From positions 997,599 to 1,061,598 of the forward strand of contig LVVQ01000001.1 in assembly GCA_006954405.1 (NCBI GenBank): a stretch of DNA of 64,000 nt. The letters run 5' to 3'. The translations under genes were made by a program, and so were the position numbers. Positions within the stretch are counted from its first letter, which is position 1. The number at the start of each line of letters is the position of its first letter. Below the pieces are notes generated by a model. The model ran no database searches. It was not told the origin of the DNA and was given only the letters and a program-made list of their open reading frames with translations. Of the stretch, positions 25,309 to 34,702 are shown in pieces. This DNA comes from Candidatus Methanarcanum hacksteinii. GTDB lineage: Archaea > Thermoplasmatota > Thermoplasmata > Methanomassiliicoccales > Methanomethylophilaceae.

Positions 25309-26295
25309 TTAATAACCTGTCATCCAGCGATAGAACCTAGTAAGACGGTTCTTGGGTACAGGTTTCTCATCCTTGACCATCATCCTGATGAAATAACCTG
25401 TATCCCCGTAGATCGTGAACATGTCACAATCCGTGCTATCGCCGTTATACGTCAGTTGTCTCACAGGGAATGTCAATTCCTGTATATGTGTGCCATCATC
25501 GTTGGCGATGAATGTACCGTATATGGTACCGTCATCATGCCTCCTCATGACAAGTTTTGCCTTATGGCCGTTGGTATTGAACATCGCTGTCTTCACACCG
25601 GATATCCCTGGATGATCTGAACTCTCCCAACCAATCGTTCCATCGATCAATGAAAGGAATTCCCTCCTATCCATATACGCATCCTTGTCGACAAACAGCG
25701 TATCATCCAACACATTGACGTTGTATCCCAAACGTATCTTCAAGGAATGATACCTCACATCAGGATGGGAGAGTATTATCATGTATAACGACAGGATGAT
25801 GATATCTATCGTGTTCGGCAGATGCTTTACCATCGAATCCCACAGGTATGTGTAATCGAATGCTACATCGTACAATATCGGTAATATGAGTATCAATATC
25901 GTGAAAGAGGTCAACGCATAGAGGCGCATCTGATTGTATCTATTACCGATGTAGAGCAGAAGATTGAGGTATATCCCTAAGACTCCGATGGAACACTCGA
26001 GAATAGCGTAGGACATACTGATGATATCATCGTGATCGAATGAGTACAACCCCTCCTGCAACACGAAGAGACTGCACATCAGTCCGAATACGGAGATATT
26101 CATGATAAGATTCTCATTCCTCTTGATGAACATGAATGCGGACAGTGCTATCATGATCGATATCAAGAATATCAGGACTATCTGAGAACTACCTAGGTGC
26201 CTGTTGAATGTCAGGATGTCGATGATACCTAGGGTTATCGTCAATGATAGTACGATTATGGATGCGATCCTGCTTGATCTCGATCTAGCTACCAT
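25309..26295 (-). CDS. Membrane protein with C-terminal soluble domain, unknown
   Basis: A 328-residue protein. The first ~195 residues contain about six membrane segments (for example IVLSLTITLGIIDIL, FLISIMIALSAFMFI, LYALTSFTILILILPIL). The last ~130 residues form a soluble domain with DAYMDRREFLSLIDG, TIYGTFIANDDGT and MFTIYGDTGYFIRMMVKDE. The same architecture and a recognisably similar C-terminal domain occur in the upstream gene (26289-27299), so the two are tandem paralogues. The start overlaps the upstream stop by 7 nt. No family recognised; sensing or envelope functions are possible. Confidence 0.65.
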   Translation of the reverse strand: MVARSRSSRIASIIVLSLTITLGIIDILTFNRHLGSSQIVLIFLISIMIALSAFMFIKRNENLIMNISVFGLMCSLFVLQEGLYSFDHDDIISMSYAILECSIGVLGIYLNLLLYIGNRYNQMRLYALTSFTILILILPILYDVAFDYTYLWDSMVKHLPNTIDIIILSLYMIILSHPDVRYHSLKIRLGYNVNVLDDTLFVDKDAYMDRREFLSLIDGTIGWESSDHPGISGVKTAMFNTNGHKAKLVMRRHDDGTIYGTFIANDDGTHIQELTFPVRQLTYNGDSTDCDMFTIYGDTGYFIRMMVKDEKPVPKNRLTRFYRWMTGY

Positions 26296-27299
26296 TCTTC
26301 CACCTCATCCCTCACCCTCAGTCTGTATTCGGAGCCTTGTCCTCCGTACATGAACAATGTGTCGCATGTCTCGATCGGACCGTCGGCGGATATGTCGTCG
26401 ATGGATGTCCTGTAAGCATTCAATATCGAACCGTCCTTCGAGCCGGTTATCGTGATGTACAATGAATCATGATCCGCCCACTTCTGTACCATTATCATGG
26501 ATTCGTCGCCGAGGTAGTTGTACAAAGTGCATTTGAATTCGCATTCCACTGGTCCACCATCACTTACATCGGACCAATCCTTCCTGTCGATGAATGCATT
26601 GAGGAGTGTGCGTGCATCACACCTCGTTATGTAGGATGATGGTTCGCTCGCCTTGATGCATCTTATCGAATCCAACTTCCTCAAATAGACATGCGTGGGC
26701 ATACTGTTCCTGACCTGTTCGCTGCTGACCATCACGAAGAGGATGACGTACATTATGCAGGCGATGCATTGGTCAGGGTATGTTGTGAATATCAATTCCC
26801 CGGGAACATCATACGAATCCGCATTATAGTAGATCTTGCCCATGGTCAAGGATAGCATCAGAAGGGAAGAGCACATCAATCCGATGCGTGATCTGGTCCT
26901 CCATCTGGCGAACGAATATCCTGTGTACAGCATGTTCACAGCGGTAGCTATCATTATGAGCGCGTACACGAACTGTATTCCACGTGGTTCAGCGAGATTT
27001 GGAAGATTGCTCATGAGCCTGTTGATCGCCATAGACATGGCGAATAAACCGATACCCCGACTGAAGTTGTTGGAGAAATCTATCAATATCATCGTGCCGA
27101 AGGCGATCTGCAGAACGATACCTATGATAAAACAGATGCCGATACTGTCGTAGTACCCTTTGCTGTAATTCAATAGATGGATGTATGCGGATACGATCGC
27201 ATACACGATGAGCATCATTGCGATGATCTTCACCATCTTCGACAATATGGCGGATGCCATGGAGTGGATGGTTTTTCTTATCGCACCGTTGATGTTCAT
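26289..27299 (-). CDS. Membrane protein with C-terminal soluble domain, paralogue of 25309-26295
   Basis: Membrane segments cover the first ~200 residues. A C-terminal domain contains ARTLLNAFIDRKDW, SLYITITGSKDGSIL and DTLFMYGGQGSEYRLRVRDE, which matches the downstream neighbour in pattern. The longest frame starts at 27335, but TTTATTAA at 27323-27330 is exactly one archaeal promoter spacing before the ATG at 27299, so I place the start there (leaderless); 27260 is also possible. The stop codon is TAG, the only TAG besides the one at 16849 seen in intact genes, and only 10 codons of open frame follow it. Function unknown. Confidence 0.6.
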   Translation of the reverse strand: MNINGAIRKTIHSMASAILSKMVKIIAMMLIVYAIVSAYIHLLNYSKGYYDSIGICFIIGIVLQIAFGTMILIDFSNNFSRGIGLFAMSMAINRLMSNLPNLAEPRGIQFVYALIMIATAVNMLYTGYSFARWRTRSRIGLMCSSLLMLSLTMGKIYYNADSYDVPGELIFTTYPDQCIACIMYVILFVMVSSEQVRNSMPTHVYLRKLDSIRCIKASEPSSYITRCDARTLLNAFIDRKDWSDVSDGGPVECEFKCTLYNYLGDESMIMVQKWADHDSLYITITGSKDGSILNAYRTSIDDISADGPIETCDTLFMYGGQGSEYRLRVRDEVEEW

Positions 27300-27322
27300 C
27301 GTAGGCCCGTACATTACATCCG

Positions 27323-27371
27323 TTAATAAATTCATCCCGTTTGGGGATCATCCGACGAATAGGATTAATAA
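27323..27371. promoter_or_regulatory. Back-to-back promoters of divergent membrane-protein operons
   Basis: Minus-strand TATA TTTATTAA (27330-27323) lies about 27 nt before the ATG at 27299. Plus-strand TATA GATTAATA (27363-27370) lies about 27 nt before the ATG at 27394. Both transcripts would start at their start codons. Between them is a small inverted repeat ATCCC-GTTT-GGGGAT. Confidence 0.5.
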
Positions 27372-27393
27372 TGCAGCTTTCGTATCACTTGAT

Positions 27394-27792
27394 ATGGATG
27401 CATACAACGGCATTGACTCGAGGATAATCGACATGGCCGTGATATTCATCATCATAAACGTGATCATGGTCGTGTGCGTTATGATGGGGTATGCCATCAA
27501 TTTCCTTCACGGGAATGTCGATAATGCCGATATCGACAAACTCGTTTACGACATGGTCATCGATTTCTCCATACTATTCCTGATATACCCTATAGTCAAC
27601 GGCAGTAAGAAGGCATACGTGCTTGCGGTCGTGCTCATCTGCATCAATCTGCTGATCTACATATCGGCTACGTTCAGGGATGTGCCTCATACATTCATCA
27701 TCATATTGTCCGTTGCTGCACTCATCGTATTGTTGATGAATCCTATCAGAGGATGGTGCCTTGACAAGAAGGATGATGTCCCCGTCCAATGA
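27394..27792 (+). CDS. Small four-helix membrane protein, unknown
   Basis: A 132-residue protein with four hydrophobic segments (MAVIFIIINVIMVVCVMMGY; FSILFLIYPIV; YVLAVVLICINLLIYIS; FIIILSVAALIVLLM). It lacks recognisable motifs. The longer frame back to 27181 runs through the divergent gene and is a shadow; the ATG at 27394 is fixed by a TATA box 27 nt upstream. Its stop overlaps the ATG of the polyphosphate kinase PPK2 (ATGA), so translation is coupled. It may tether or regulate PPK2 at the membrane (inference only). Confidence 0.65.
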   Translation: MDAYNGIDSRIIDMAVIFIIINVIMVVCVMMGYAINFLHGNVDNADIDKLVYDMVIDFSILFLIYPIVNGSKKAYVLAVVLICINLLIYISATFRDVPHTFIIILSVAALIVLLMNPIRGWCLDKKDDVPVQ

Positions 27793-29195
27793 TTATTAAT
27801 CATATCCCGCCATTAATCGGTAACATGGGCAGTTATTCTGGCAAGGAATTAGAGATAGAACTCAATGCGGTACAGCATACGCTATTCAATGACAAGAGGG
27901 CTGTCCTGATATTGTTCGAGGGGGTCGGCGGAAGTCAGATGTCCTTCCTGATCAACGGCTTCACATTCATCCTGGAGCCCAGAGGTATCGAATACCACAG
28001 CTTCACACCCGATAGGGTGCACAACTACCTAGGATACACACCAGCGAAAGGGAAGATCGCGATATTCGACAGGTCATGGTACAGCTACGTCATAGAGAAT
28101 GAGATAACGAGTAAGGACAGAGGGAAGTATATCGAATCCCTTGAAAGATATCTCATCAACAGCGGGATCATCCTGGTCAAGATATTCCTCCACATGTCGG
28201 AGAAGAGGATGGATGAGGTGAAGGATTCGTATCCCGTTTCACCTTCGAAGGATTGTGGTTTCCTTGGTGATGAGGATCCTAGCTATCACAGATTCTCGTT
28301 GAAGGAAGATGATGTGTCATCATTGATCGATTCGACTGATTCGAAGGATATGCCGTGGGATGTCATCGATGTCGATAAGTTCAACGACACTGTGAATGAG
28401 ATCGGCAATGTTGTACTGAGAAGATTGAAGGACAGTATAGAGAACGATTACATCCCAACAAGCTCCAGGATCGTGGAGAGATATGATAATCCAAGGAACA
28501 GTGTCGATTTCTCACAAAGACTGTCCAAGAGCGAGTACAAGAACAAGTTGAAGAGATATCAGAGCAGATTGGCTGCACTCCAATGCAAGTTAGCATTGTC
28601 GAATAGATCATTGGTCCTGCTGTTCGAAGGATGGGATGCCGCCGGAAAGGGAGGGTCCATAAAACGTGTTACGAAAGCATTGAACCCTCGCGGATATGCT
28701 ACCTATCCCACATCCGCACCCAATGATGAGGAGAGATCCAACACCTATCTCTGGAGATTCGCAAGGAGATTACCGCAAAAGGGACATATCTCGATATTCG
28801 ACAGGAGTTGGTACGGAAGGATGATGGTGGAGCCCATCGAAGGATTGTGCTCAGAGAAGGAATACTCCCGTTCCGCCGATGAGATCAATATGTTCGAAAG
28901 GAACATGACCGACAATGGGCGCATCGTGATCAAATTCTGGATGGATATAACGAAGGATGTCCAATTGGAACGCTTCAATGACCGTCAGAACAACCCTATG
29001 AAACAATGGAAGATCACCGATGAGGATTGGCGCAACAGGGAGAAATGGGATGAATATGAATCGTTCATCAACACCATGATCGAATCCACCAACACACCCA
29101 ACGCTCCATGGTACGCCATAGAGAGCGTTGACAAGTATTATGGGCGCATAAAAGTGCTGAAGATAATATGCGATACGTTGGAGAAGGAGCTTTGA
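27789..29195 (+). CDS. ppk2: Polyphosphate kinase 2, double-domain (PPK2 class II-like)
   Basis: Uses polyphosphate to phosphorylate nucleotides, or the reverse. The 468-residue protein contains two PPK2 domains. The C-terminal domain (about 245-468) is intact: Walker A FEGWDAAGKGGS, lid RVTKALNPRGY, Walker B HISIFDRSWYGRM and the KFWMDITKDVQLERF helix. The N-terminal domain has a degenerate Walker A, FEGVGGSQMS, where the Gly-Lys pair is lost, but keeps IFDRSWYSYV. This tandem arrangement matches class II/PAP-type enzymes such as P. aeruginosa PA3455, which phosphorylate AMP to ADP. It faces the ppx-ppk1 operon tail to tail with 1 nt between stops. Confidence 0.92.
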   Translation: MIINHIPPLIGNMGSYSGKELEIELNAVQHTLFNDKRAVLILFEGVGGSQMSFLINGFTFILEPRGIEYHSFTPDRVHNYLGYTPAKGKIAIFDRSWYSYVIENEITSKDRGKYIESLERYLINSGIILVKIFLHMSEKRMDEVKDSYPVSPSKDCGFLGDEDPSYHRFSLKEDDVSSLIDSTDSKDMPWDVIDVDKFNDTVNEIGNVVLRRLKDSIENDYIPTSSRIVERYDNPRNSVDFSQRLSKSEYKNKLKRYQSRLAALQCKLALSNRSLVLLFEGWDAAGKGGSIKRVTKALNPRGYATYPTSAPNDEERSNTYLWRFARRLPQKGHISIFDRSWYGRMMVEPIEGLCSEKEYSRSADEINMFERNMTDNGRIVIKFWMDITKDVQLERFNDRQNNPMKQWKITDEDWRNREKWDEYESFINTMIESTNTPNAPWYAIESVDKYYGRIKVLKIICDTLEKEL

Positions 29196-29196
29196 A

Positions 29197-30702
29197 TCAG
29201 AGCACCTTCATCTCCCTGCCGAAGAGTCTCTTGAAATCTGCGGCGGATTCCTCCAACTTCCAACGCTCCATGCTCACATCCTGATCGGATATCAATGTGA
29301 ACAATATCGTGTTGCCCTTCACAGCCTCCACCGTGAAATCGGTCTCGAGCTGCATCCTATGACGGTCCATCGCATCAGCCATCCTTAGGATCAATATACA
29401 TTGTCTGAGTTTGAGCGATGTCTTATCATCCAACTTGCGGAATGGGGAATCATCAGAAGATGGCATCTTCTTGTGATGATATCTCACGAATGTCGCCATC
29501 ATCTGTATCTCGCCCATGTCGAATCCTATCAGGTTCGAGTTCATTATTATGTCATATGACATCACATGGTGTTTCTCATAACCGAATACCTCGCCGATGT
29601 CATGCAATTGTGATGCGTACTCCAGCATCTGTATCATATGCTCGTTGAGATCGGTGACGAACATATCGTTCAACCTGTCCGCGATCTTGCGTGCACCCTT
29701 CCTGACGGTCATCGCGTGTTCCAAATCGTAACGGCATTTGTATCCGAGTTCCGCTATCGCAGATTCCCTCACATCTATGTCACGAAGACCGTGATTAACA
29801 CGATAATCGACCATCATTCCCTCTTTCAGACCGAAATGGGATATCTCGATGGTGTCGATACCCAATCCTTTCATCAACTCCTCGGCGATCGCACCGCCTG
29901 CGACGATTATATCGGTACGATTCTCGCTCAATCTCGGGACGGATGAACGCTCATCGATGCTCATATTCTTGAGCGATTCCATCATAGGTGTGAGACATCC
30001 AAGGGATAATGTATCCTTCTTACCGCGCGGGGAGCACATCTCTGATAATGTGACGAATGTCCCCGATGATCCGATCACCCTGTCAAATCCTATCTCCTTT
30101 ATGCGCCTCATCGTACGGTATGCGCATAATTCCACCTCGCGTTGATAGGATGAATAACCTTCCTGTCCCAAGGGCCCCTTGCAATCGAACGGGAATCCGT
30201 ATGCGAATCTGACCGCTCCAAGAGGGAGACTGTCCAAGAACAGCACTTCATTCCCTATGGATATGGAGAATTCGGTGCTTCCGCCCCCTATGTCGATCAA
30301 TAACGTCTTCTCCCTGGGGCCGTTCTCACCGAGTACGCCCAACCTTATCAGACGTGCCTCCTCATCCCCTGGGATCACCCTCACTTCGAGACCGTCGGTC
30401 TGTATCGCTGCCAACAGTTCCTCTCTGTTCTCGGCTTCCCTTGTGGCACATGTAGCATATGCGAACACCTCTTCCGCACCATGTTTCTTCGCATATGCGG
30501 TGAATTTCTTCACGATTATACCGCACTTAGCGATCGCATCCTTGTCGATCATGCCCTTGGAGTAGAGACTACGCCCGACGCGGAGCACCTCCCTGTCCCT
30601 GGCGATCTCGGTCCCAAGTGTACCGTCATAGAACTTTATGACCAACAGATGGATCGAATTCGTACCTATGTCTATGAACCCCACTACTTTGGGCTCAGTC
30701 AT
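29197..30702 (-). CDS. ppx: Exopolyphosphatase / guanosine-pentaphosphatase (Ppx/GppA)
   Basis: Removes terminal phosphate from polyphosphate (and possibly acts on pppGpp-type nucleotides). The 501-residue protein has the ASKHA fold: GFIDIGTNSIHLLV (phosphate-1 loop), LLIDIGGGSTEFSI (phosphate-2 loop) and VAGGAIAEELMKGL. From about residue 310 there is a C-terminal HD-type helical domain with ASQLHDIGEVFGYEKHH, as in E. coli Ppx. It overlaps ppk1 by 8 nt and so is co-translated with the synthase that opposes it. Confidence 0.93.
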   Translation of the reverse strand: MTEPKVVGFIDIGTNSIHLLVIKFYDGTLGTEIARDREVLRVGRSLYSKGMIDKDAIAKCGIIVKKFTAYAKKHGAEEVFAYATCATREAENREELLAAIQTDGLEVRVIPGDEEARLIRLGVLGENGPREKTLLIDIGGGSTEFSISIGNEVLFLDSLPLGAVRFAYGFPFDCKGPLGQEGYSSYQREVELCAYRTMRRIKEIGFDRVIGSSGTFVTLSEMCSPRGKKDTLSLGCLTPMMESLKNMSIDERSSVPRLSENRTDIIVAGGAIAEELMKGLGIDTIEISHFGLKEGMMVDYRVNHGLRDIDVRESAIAELGYKCRYDLEHAMTVRKGARKIADRLNDMFVTDLNEHMIQMLEYASQLHDIGEVFGYEKHHVMSYDIIMNSNLIGFDMGEIQMMATFVRYHHKKMPSSDDSPFRKLDDKTSLKLRQCILILRMADAMDRHRMQLETDFTVEAVKGNTILFTLISDQDVSMERWKLEESAADFKRLFGREMKVL

Positions 30703-32743
30703 GCCATACCCCTCTGTTCTCGATGAACCATTCCTGGGAACGCAACGGTTTCCTACCGTCCTTCAGCACATGCACATATGTCCCGTCCGGAAGGAGAAGC
30801 CTTGCTTTCACATTATCGGCGAAATGGATCAGGAGTATCTTGTCCCTTATTCTCCTCATGAGGTCCTTATCAAGAACGGGATACAGTACCTCCACCCTTG
30901 CCTTCAGATTCCTCGGCATGAGATCAGATGAACCCATGAACATGTCCGGATTTCCATTATTCTCGAAATAATATATCCTGGAGTGCTCAAGGAATCTATC
31001 CACGATACTCGTGACCCTTATGTTCTCGGATACGCCTTTGATACCTGGACGGAGACAACATAATCCTCTTATGTTGAGATCTACCTTCACTCCAGCGATC
31101 GATGCTTTGTAGAGTGATGCTATTATATCCGCATCGATGAGACCGTTGGATTTCATCATTATGTGTCCGTTCCCATGTTCCTTATGGACCTGTATCTCCC
31201 TGTCGATCTTCTCGATCAACGTGTCCTTGAGATTTAGCGGAGCTACCAACAGATGCTTGAACTCCCTCTTGCCGAAATAACCTGTAAGAGCGTTGAACAA
31301 TTCACCGACATCCTCTCCTATCTCGTCATTCGCTGTGAAGAACGAGATATCGCTGTATTGCTTAGCAGTGCTCACGTTGTAGTTACCTGAACTCATGTGC
31401 GTGTATCTGACCAATCTGTCATCCTCGAGTCTGACGACCTGCAACAATTTGGAATGCACCTTGAGATCGACAGGACCGTATACGACATTGACACCGATCT
31501 CTTCCAGATCCTTCGCCCATTTTATGTTACGGTTCTCATCGAACTTCGCACGTAATTCTAAAAGAACGCTGACATTCTTGTGATTGTTAATCGCTTTCTC
31601 CAACGCTCTGTATATGGATGGATCCTTACCCACCCTGTACAGACAGATCTTGATGCTTTGTACATCAGGGTCCCTGGCGGACTGTTCGATGAATCTCACG
31701 ACCGTGTTGAATGTCTCATACGGATGGAAGACGATACGATCCTCCTTCTTTATCGCTGAGAATAGGTCGTAATCATCCTGCATATCGGGATGTGTGTACG
31801 GAGTCATCGGTCTCTCCTTGAGACTCGGACAATCGAGATCGGCTATCTGCCAAAGACTTGAGAGGCACATCGTCTCCTTCGTGGTCAATACCTGCATGGA
31901 ACTGAGCTTGAGATTCTGTATGAAGAACGATCTCACATCCTTGGGGCAGCGCGAATCGAAGACAGCGGCTACGGGGAATCCCATCTGTCTGTCCTCTATG
32001 CTCTCCTCGACAGCGGACATAAGATCGCATGCCTCATCGATGGTCACCTTGACATCCGCATTCCTGATCAGCGTCAATGTGTTCGCGGATATTATCTTCA
32101 TACCTGGGAACAAACACTCTGAAGAATCCAGGATGATATCCTCTATCAGAACGAAATCAGCGCCATGTTCTGAAGGAACGGATACGAATCTATCCAACAG
32201 AGGGATGGGGACCTTTATCCTGGCGTAGACAGGACCATTGTTCCCCTTCAATTTATACGCAAGATTCAATGAATTGTTGGAGATGAACGGGAACGGGTGC
32301 GATACATCCAACGCCATCGGCGTCAGGAGCGTGTGGACCCTCTTCTTGTAATAGTCTCTGACCCAATCCTTCTGTCTGTCCGTAAGTTCATCGATGGACC
32401 TTATGTTGATATCATTCTTGGCGAGATTCTTCTTCAATCTCCTCCAACAGATCTCATAGCCGCGATACAATGATTTGATCTTCTCATAAATCATGCCGAG
32501 TATCACTGGTCTCTCAATGTAATCGGGATCGTTCTGGACCGCACTCGGAGTCTGTACGAGGATACCAGGCATACGGATCATCATGAATTCCTCGAGATTG
32601 TTGTAACATATCGCCAAGAACTTCGCTCTGTCGAGCAATGGCGTCTTGTTGTTCATAGCCTCGTCGAGACATCTCTGATTGAACTCCAACCACGATAATT
32701 CCCTGTTGATGTAGTATCTCTTGTCGTATAGGTCCACGGTCAT
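30695..32743 (-). CDS. ppk1: Polyphosphate kinase 1
   Basis: Synthesises polyphosphate from ATP through a phosphohistidine intermediate. The 682-residue length matches PPK1. N-terminal domain: YYINRELSWLEFNQRCLDEA. Catalytic PLD-like domains: RDPDVQSIKICLYRVG, VLLELRAKFDENRNIKWAKDLE, KVHSKLLQVVR (the autophosphorylated His lies in this HSK motif), DISFFTAND, and SIVDRFLEHSRIYYFENNG near the end. The ATG at 32743 is preceded by GTGGAG; an in-frame GTG at 32755 is not needed. A TATA box TAATATATC lies near 32775. PPK1 and PPK2 side by side in an archaeon is noteworthy. Confidence 0.95.
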   Translation of the reverse strand: MTVDLYDKRYYINRELSWLEFNQRCLDEAMNNKTPLLDRAKFLAICYNNLEEFMMIRMPGILVQTPSAVQNDPDYIERPVILGMIYEKIKSLYRGYEICWRRLKKNLAKNDINIRSIDELTDRQKDWVRDYYKKRVHTLLTPMALDVSHPFPFISNNSLNLAYKLKGNNGPVYARIKVPIPLLDRFVSVPSEHGADFVLIEDIILDSSECLFPGMKIISANTLTLIRNADVKVTIDEACDLMSAVEESIEDRQMGFPVAAVFDSRCPKDVRSFFIQNLKLSSMQVLTTKETMCLSSLWQIADLDCPSLKERPMTPYTHPDMQDDYDLFSAIKKEDRIVFHPYETFNTVVRFIEQSARDPDVQSIKICLYRVGKDPSIYRALEKAINNHKNVSVLLELRAKFDENRNIKWAKDLEEIGVNVVYGPVDLKVHSKLLQVVRLEDDRLVRYTHMSSGNYNVSTAKQYSDISFFTANDEIGEDVGELFNALTGYFGKREFKHLLVAPLNLKDTLIEKIDREIQVHKEHGNGHIMMKSNGLIDADIIASLYKASIAGVKVDLNIRGLCCLRPGIKGVSENIRVTSIVDRFLEHSRIYYFENNGNPDMFMGSSDLMPRNLKARVEVLYPVLDKDLMRRIRDKILLIHFADNVKARLLLPDGTYVHVLKDGRKPLRSQEWFIENRGVWHD

Positions 32744-32983
32744 GATAATCTCCACTTGCGTATCGTTGAATTGAGATATATTATCTATCTATATTAGGGG
32801 AGGAACGACACCAATCCAGACATATCTCGTGCACATATCTGATCGCACCCTGTCGGATGCCTCCGATGGACGTATGTACACTTTTTCCATCATTCATTGA
32901 TATTTGTCCATCGAATTAGATGATTATTGTTAATTTATCGTTGTTTTTATTACATAAATGTTTATTAAAATAGTAATTTTCAT

Positions 32984-33011
32984 ATATGATTAGACATTTG
33001 TCTAATCATAT
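32984..33011. promoter_or_regulatory. 28-nt perfect palindrome upstream of amt-glnK
   Basis: ATATGATTAGACA-TT-TGTCTAATCATAT has 13-bp perfect arms around TT. A TATA-like TTTATTAAAATA (32961-32972) lies just before it, so the palindrome covers the expected transcription start of amt, 35-62 nt before its ATG. This is the layout of a repressor operator. It does not match the euryarchaeal NrpR site (GGAA-N6-TTCC). The rest of the 32756-33045 gap is AT-rich with the ppk1 promoter at its left end. Confidence 0.7.
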
Positions 33012-33045
33012 CTTTCAAAGATAGAAGGATGTAGGAGAAATCGAG

Positions 33046-34359
33046 ATGAGAGCGACTGTGAAGTATGGTCTTACCATGGCGACCGTCCTATTGGCGATGG
33101 TCATCATGATCCCATACAGTTCAGCAGACGATTTAGTGACGACAGATGATTCAGGCAACATCGCATGGGTACTGATATGCAGCGCTTTGGTGTTCATCAT
33201 GACACCTGGTGTAGCATTGTTCTATGGCGGTATGTTGCGCAGACAGAGTATGACATCCGTCCTTGCGCAGACAGGACTGATCATGGGGATAATGGCGACA
33301 TCATGGATACTCGTAGGATACTCACTCGCATTCAGCGGTGATCTCAGCGGTATCGTTGGTAACCTTGACGAATTCCTCCTCAACGGTGTGAGTTATGACG
33401 CCATCGCCGAAGGGAGCACGATCCCCGATATGGAGTTCATGGTATTCCAGATGATGTTCGCACTTATCACAGCAGGTATCGTACTTGGTGCATGTATCGA
33501 GAGGATAAGGTTCAACGCGATCGCCATATTCATGGCATTGTGGTCTGTACTCGTCTATGCACCCATGGCACACTGGGTCTGGGGAGGTGGATTCTTCGAT
33601 CAGACATTCACCGTCCTCGATTTCGCAGGAGGTACCGTGGTCCACATATGTGCTGCAACGACAGGTCTCGCACTCGCGGCCTTCGTTGGAAGGAGAAGCG
33701 AACGCACGATGAAGAGAGCACACAGCATGCCCATGGTATTCATCGGATTCACATTGCTCTGGTTCGGATGGTTGGGATTCAACGGAGGTTCCGGGTTGGC
33801 AGCGGATGGTGTCGCGGTCAACGCGTTCGTAGTTACAGTCATCGCACCTGCTGCTGCTATGCTCTCATGGGCATTAGCCCAGTACATACACGTGGGCCGT
33901 GTTAACTCCCTCGGTCTGATGTCCGGTGCATTGGCAGGATTGGTCACGATCACACCCGCAGCGGGATATGTAGGTCCAGGATATGCATTGCTCATGGGAC
34001 TCGTAGGCGGAGTCATATGTTACTTCGGAGTGATCTTCATGCGCAACAAGTCCGGTATCGATGATGCCCTCGACGTGTTCGGAGTGCACGGTATCGGTGC
34101 GATATGGGGTGCGATCGCTACAGGTATCTTCGCGATGCCTGAATTCGTATCTGAAGGATATGAAGGATTGATCTACGGAAGCACGGATCTGTTCCTCGGA
34201 CAGCTCGCAGCAGTCGCCATAACGCTCGTGTTCTGTTTCGTGATGTCCTATGCCATCATTTGGGTGGTATCCAAATTCATGAGGGTACGTCTCGATGAGG
34301 ATGAGGAGATCATCGGAGCGGACATCGTAGAGCACGGTGAACCGTCTTACAACATGTGA
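33046..34359 (+). CDS. amt: Ammonium transporter
   Basis: Trimeric Amt/Rh-family channel for ammonium uptake. The 437-residue protein begins with an N-terminal hydrophobic segment that may act as a signal sequence, then NIAWVLICSALVFIMTPGVALFYGGM (helix 1 signature), GGAT-like FAGGTVVHICA, RRSERTMKRAHSMPM, WFGWLGFNGGSGLAA and DDALDVFGVHGIGAIWGA, with the twin-His pore residues in VVHI and GVHGI. The C-terminal cytoplasmic tail is acidic. GGAG-containing leader upstream. Co-transcribed with the PII gene glnK, 10 nt downstream, which normally plugs Amt under nitrogen excess. Confidence 0.96.
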   Translation: MRATVKYGLTMATVLLAMVIMIPYSSADDLVTTDDSGNIAWVLICSALVFIMTPGVALFYGGMLRRQSMTSVLAQTGLIMGIMATSWILVGYSLAFSGDLSGIVGNLDEFLLNGVSYDAIAEGSTIPDMEFMVFQMMFALITAGIVLGACIERIRFNAIAIFMALWSVLVYAPMAHWVWGGGFFDQTFTVLDFAGGTVVHICAATTGLALAAFVGRRSERTMKRAHSMPMVFIGFTLLWFGWLGFNGGSGLAADGVAVNAFVVTVIAPAAAMLSWALAQYIHVGRVNSLGLMSGALAGLVTITPAAGYVGPGYALLMGLVGGVICYFGVIFMRNKSGIDDALDVFGVHGIGAIWGAIATGIFAMPEFVSEGYEGLIYGSTDLFLGQLAAVAITLVFCFVMSYAIIWVVSKFMRVRLDEDEEIIGADIVEHGEPSYNM

Positions 34360-34369
34360 GGTGAATGAG

Positions 34370-34687
34370 ATGAAGATGATAATGGCAGTGATTCGCCCGG
34401 AGAAGGTGCAGCCTGTGAAGGATGCACTGAAGGAGATAGGCATCAACGGTATGACCATAACATCGGTCAGGGGTCGCGGACAACAGTCAGGGTTGAAATT
34501 CACCAACAGGGTCGGCACCATCATCGTAGATGAGATCGAGAAGACAAAGCTCGAGATCATCATCGATGACAAGGATGAGGAGAAGGTGATCGATGCGATC
34601 AAGAAAGCAGCCGTCACAGGGCAAATGGGTGACGGAAGGATATTCGTCATACCTATCGAGAGGTCGATACGTATAAGGGACGAATGA
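34370..34687 (+). CDS. glnK: PII nitrogen-regulatory protein (GlnK type)
   Basis: A 105-residue PII signal protein that binds ATP/ADP and 2-oxoglutarate and regulates the adjacent Amt. Visible: MKMIMAVIRPEKVQPVKDAL, the T-loop entry GRGQQSG, the B-loop TGQMGDGRIFV (residues ~83-93) and the C-terminal IPIERSIRIR. At the T-loop position where bacterial PII has Tyr51, the sequence (LKFTNRVG) has Asn, so uridylylation at that site is impossible. The ATG at 34370 is set by GAGGTGA at 34358-34364; the frame extends upstream to 34337 but that is inside amt. Confidence 0.94.
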   Translation: MKMIMAVIRPEKVQPVKDALKEIGINGMTITSVRGRGQQSGLKFTNRVGTIIVDEIEKTKLEIIIDDKDEEKVIDAIKKAAVTGQMGDGRIFVIPIERSIRIRDE

Positions 34688-34702
34688 ACGAAAGAACCAA
34701 CA

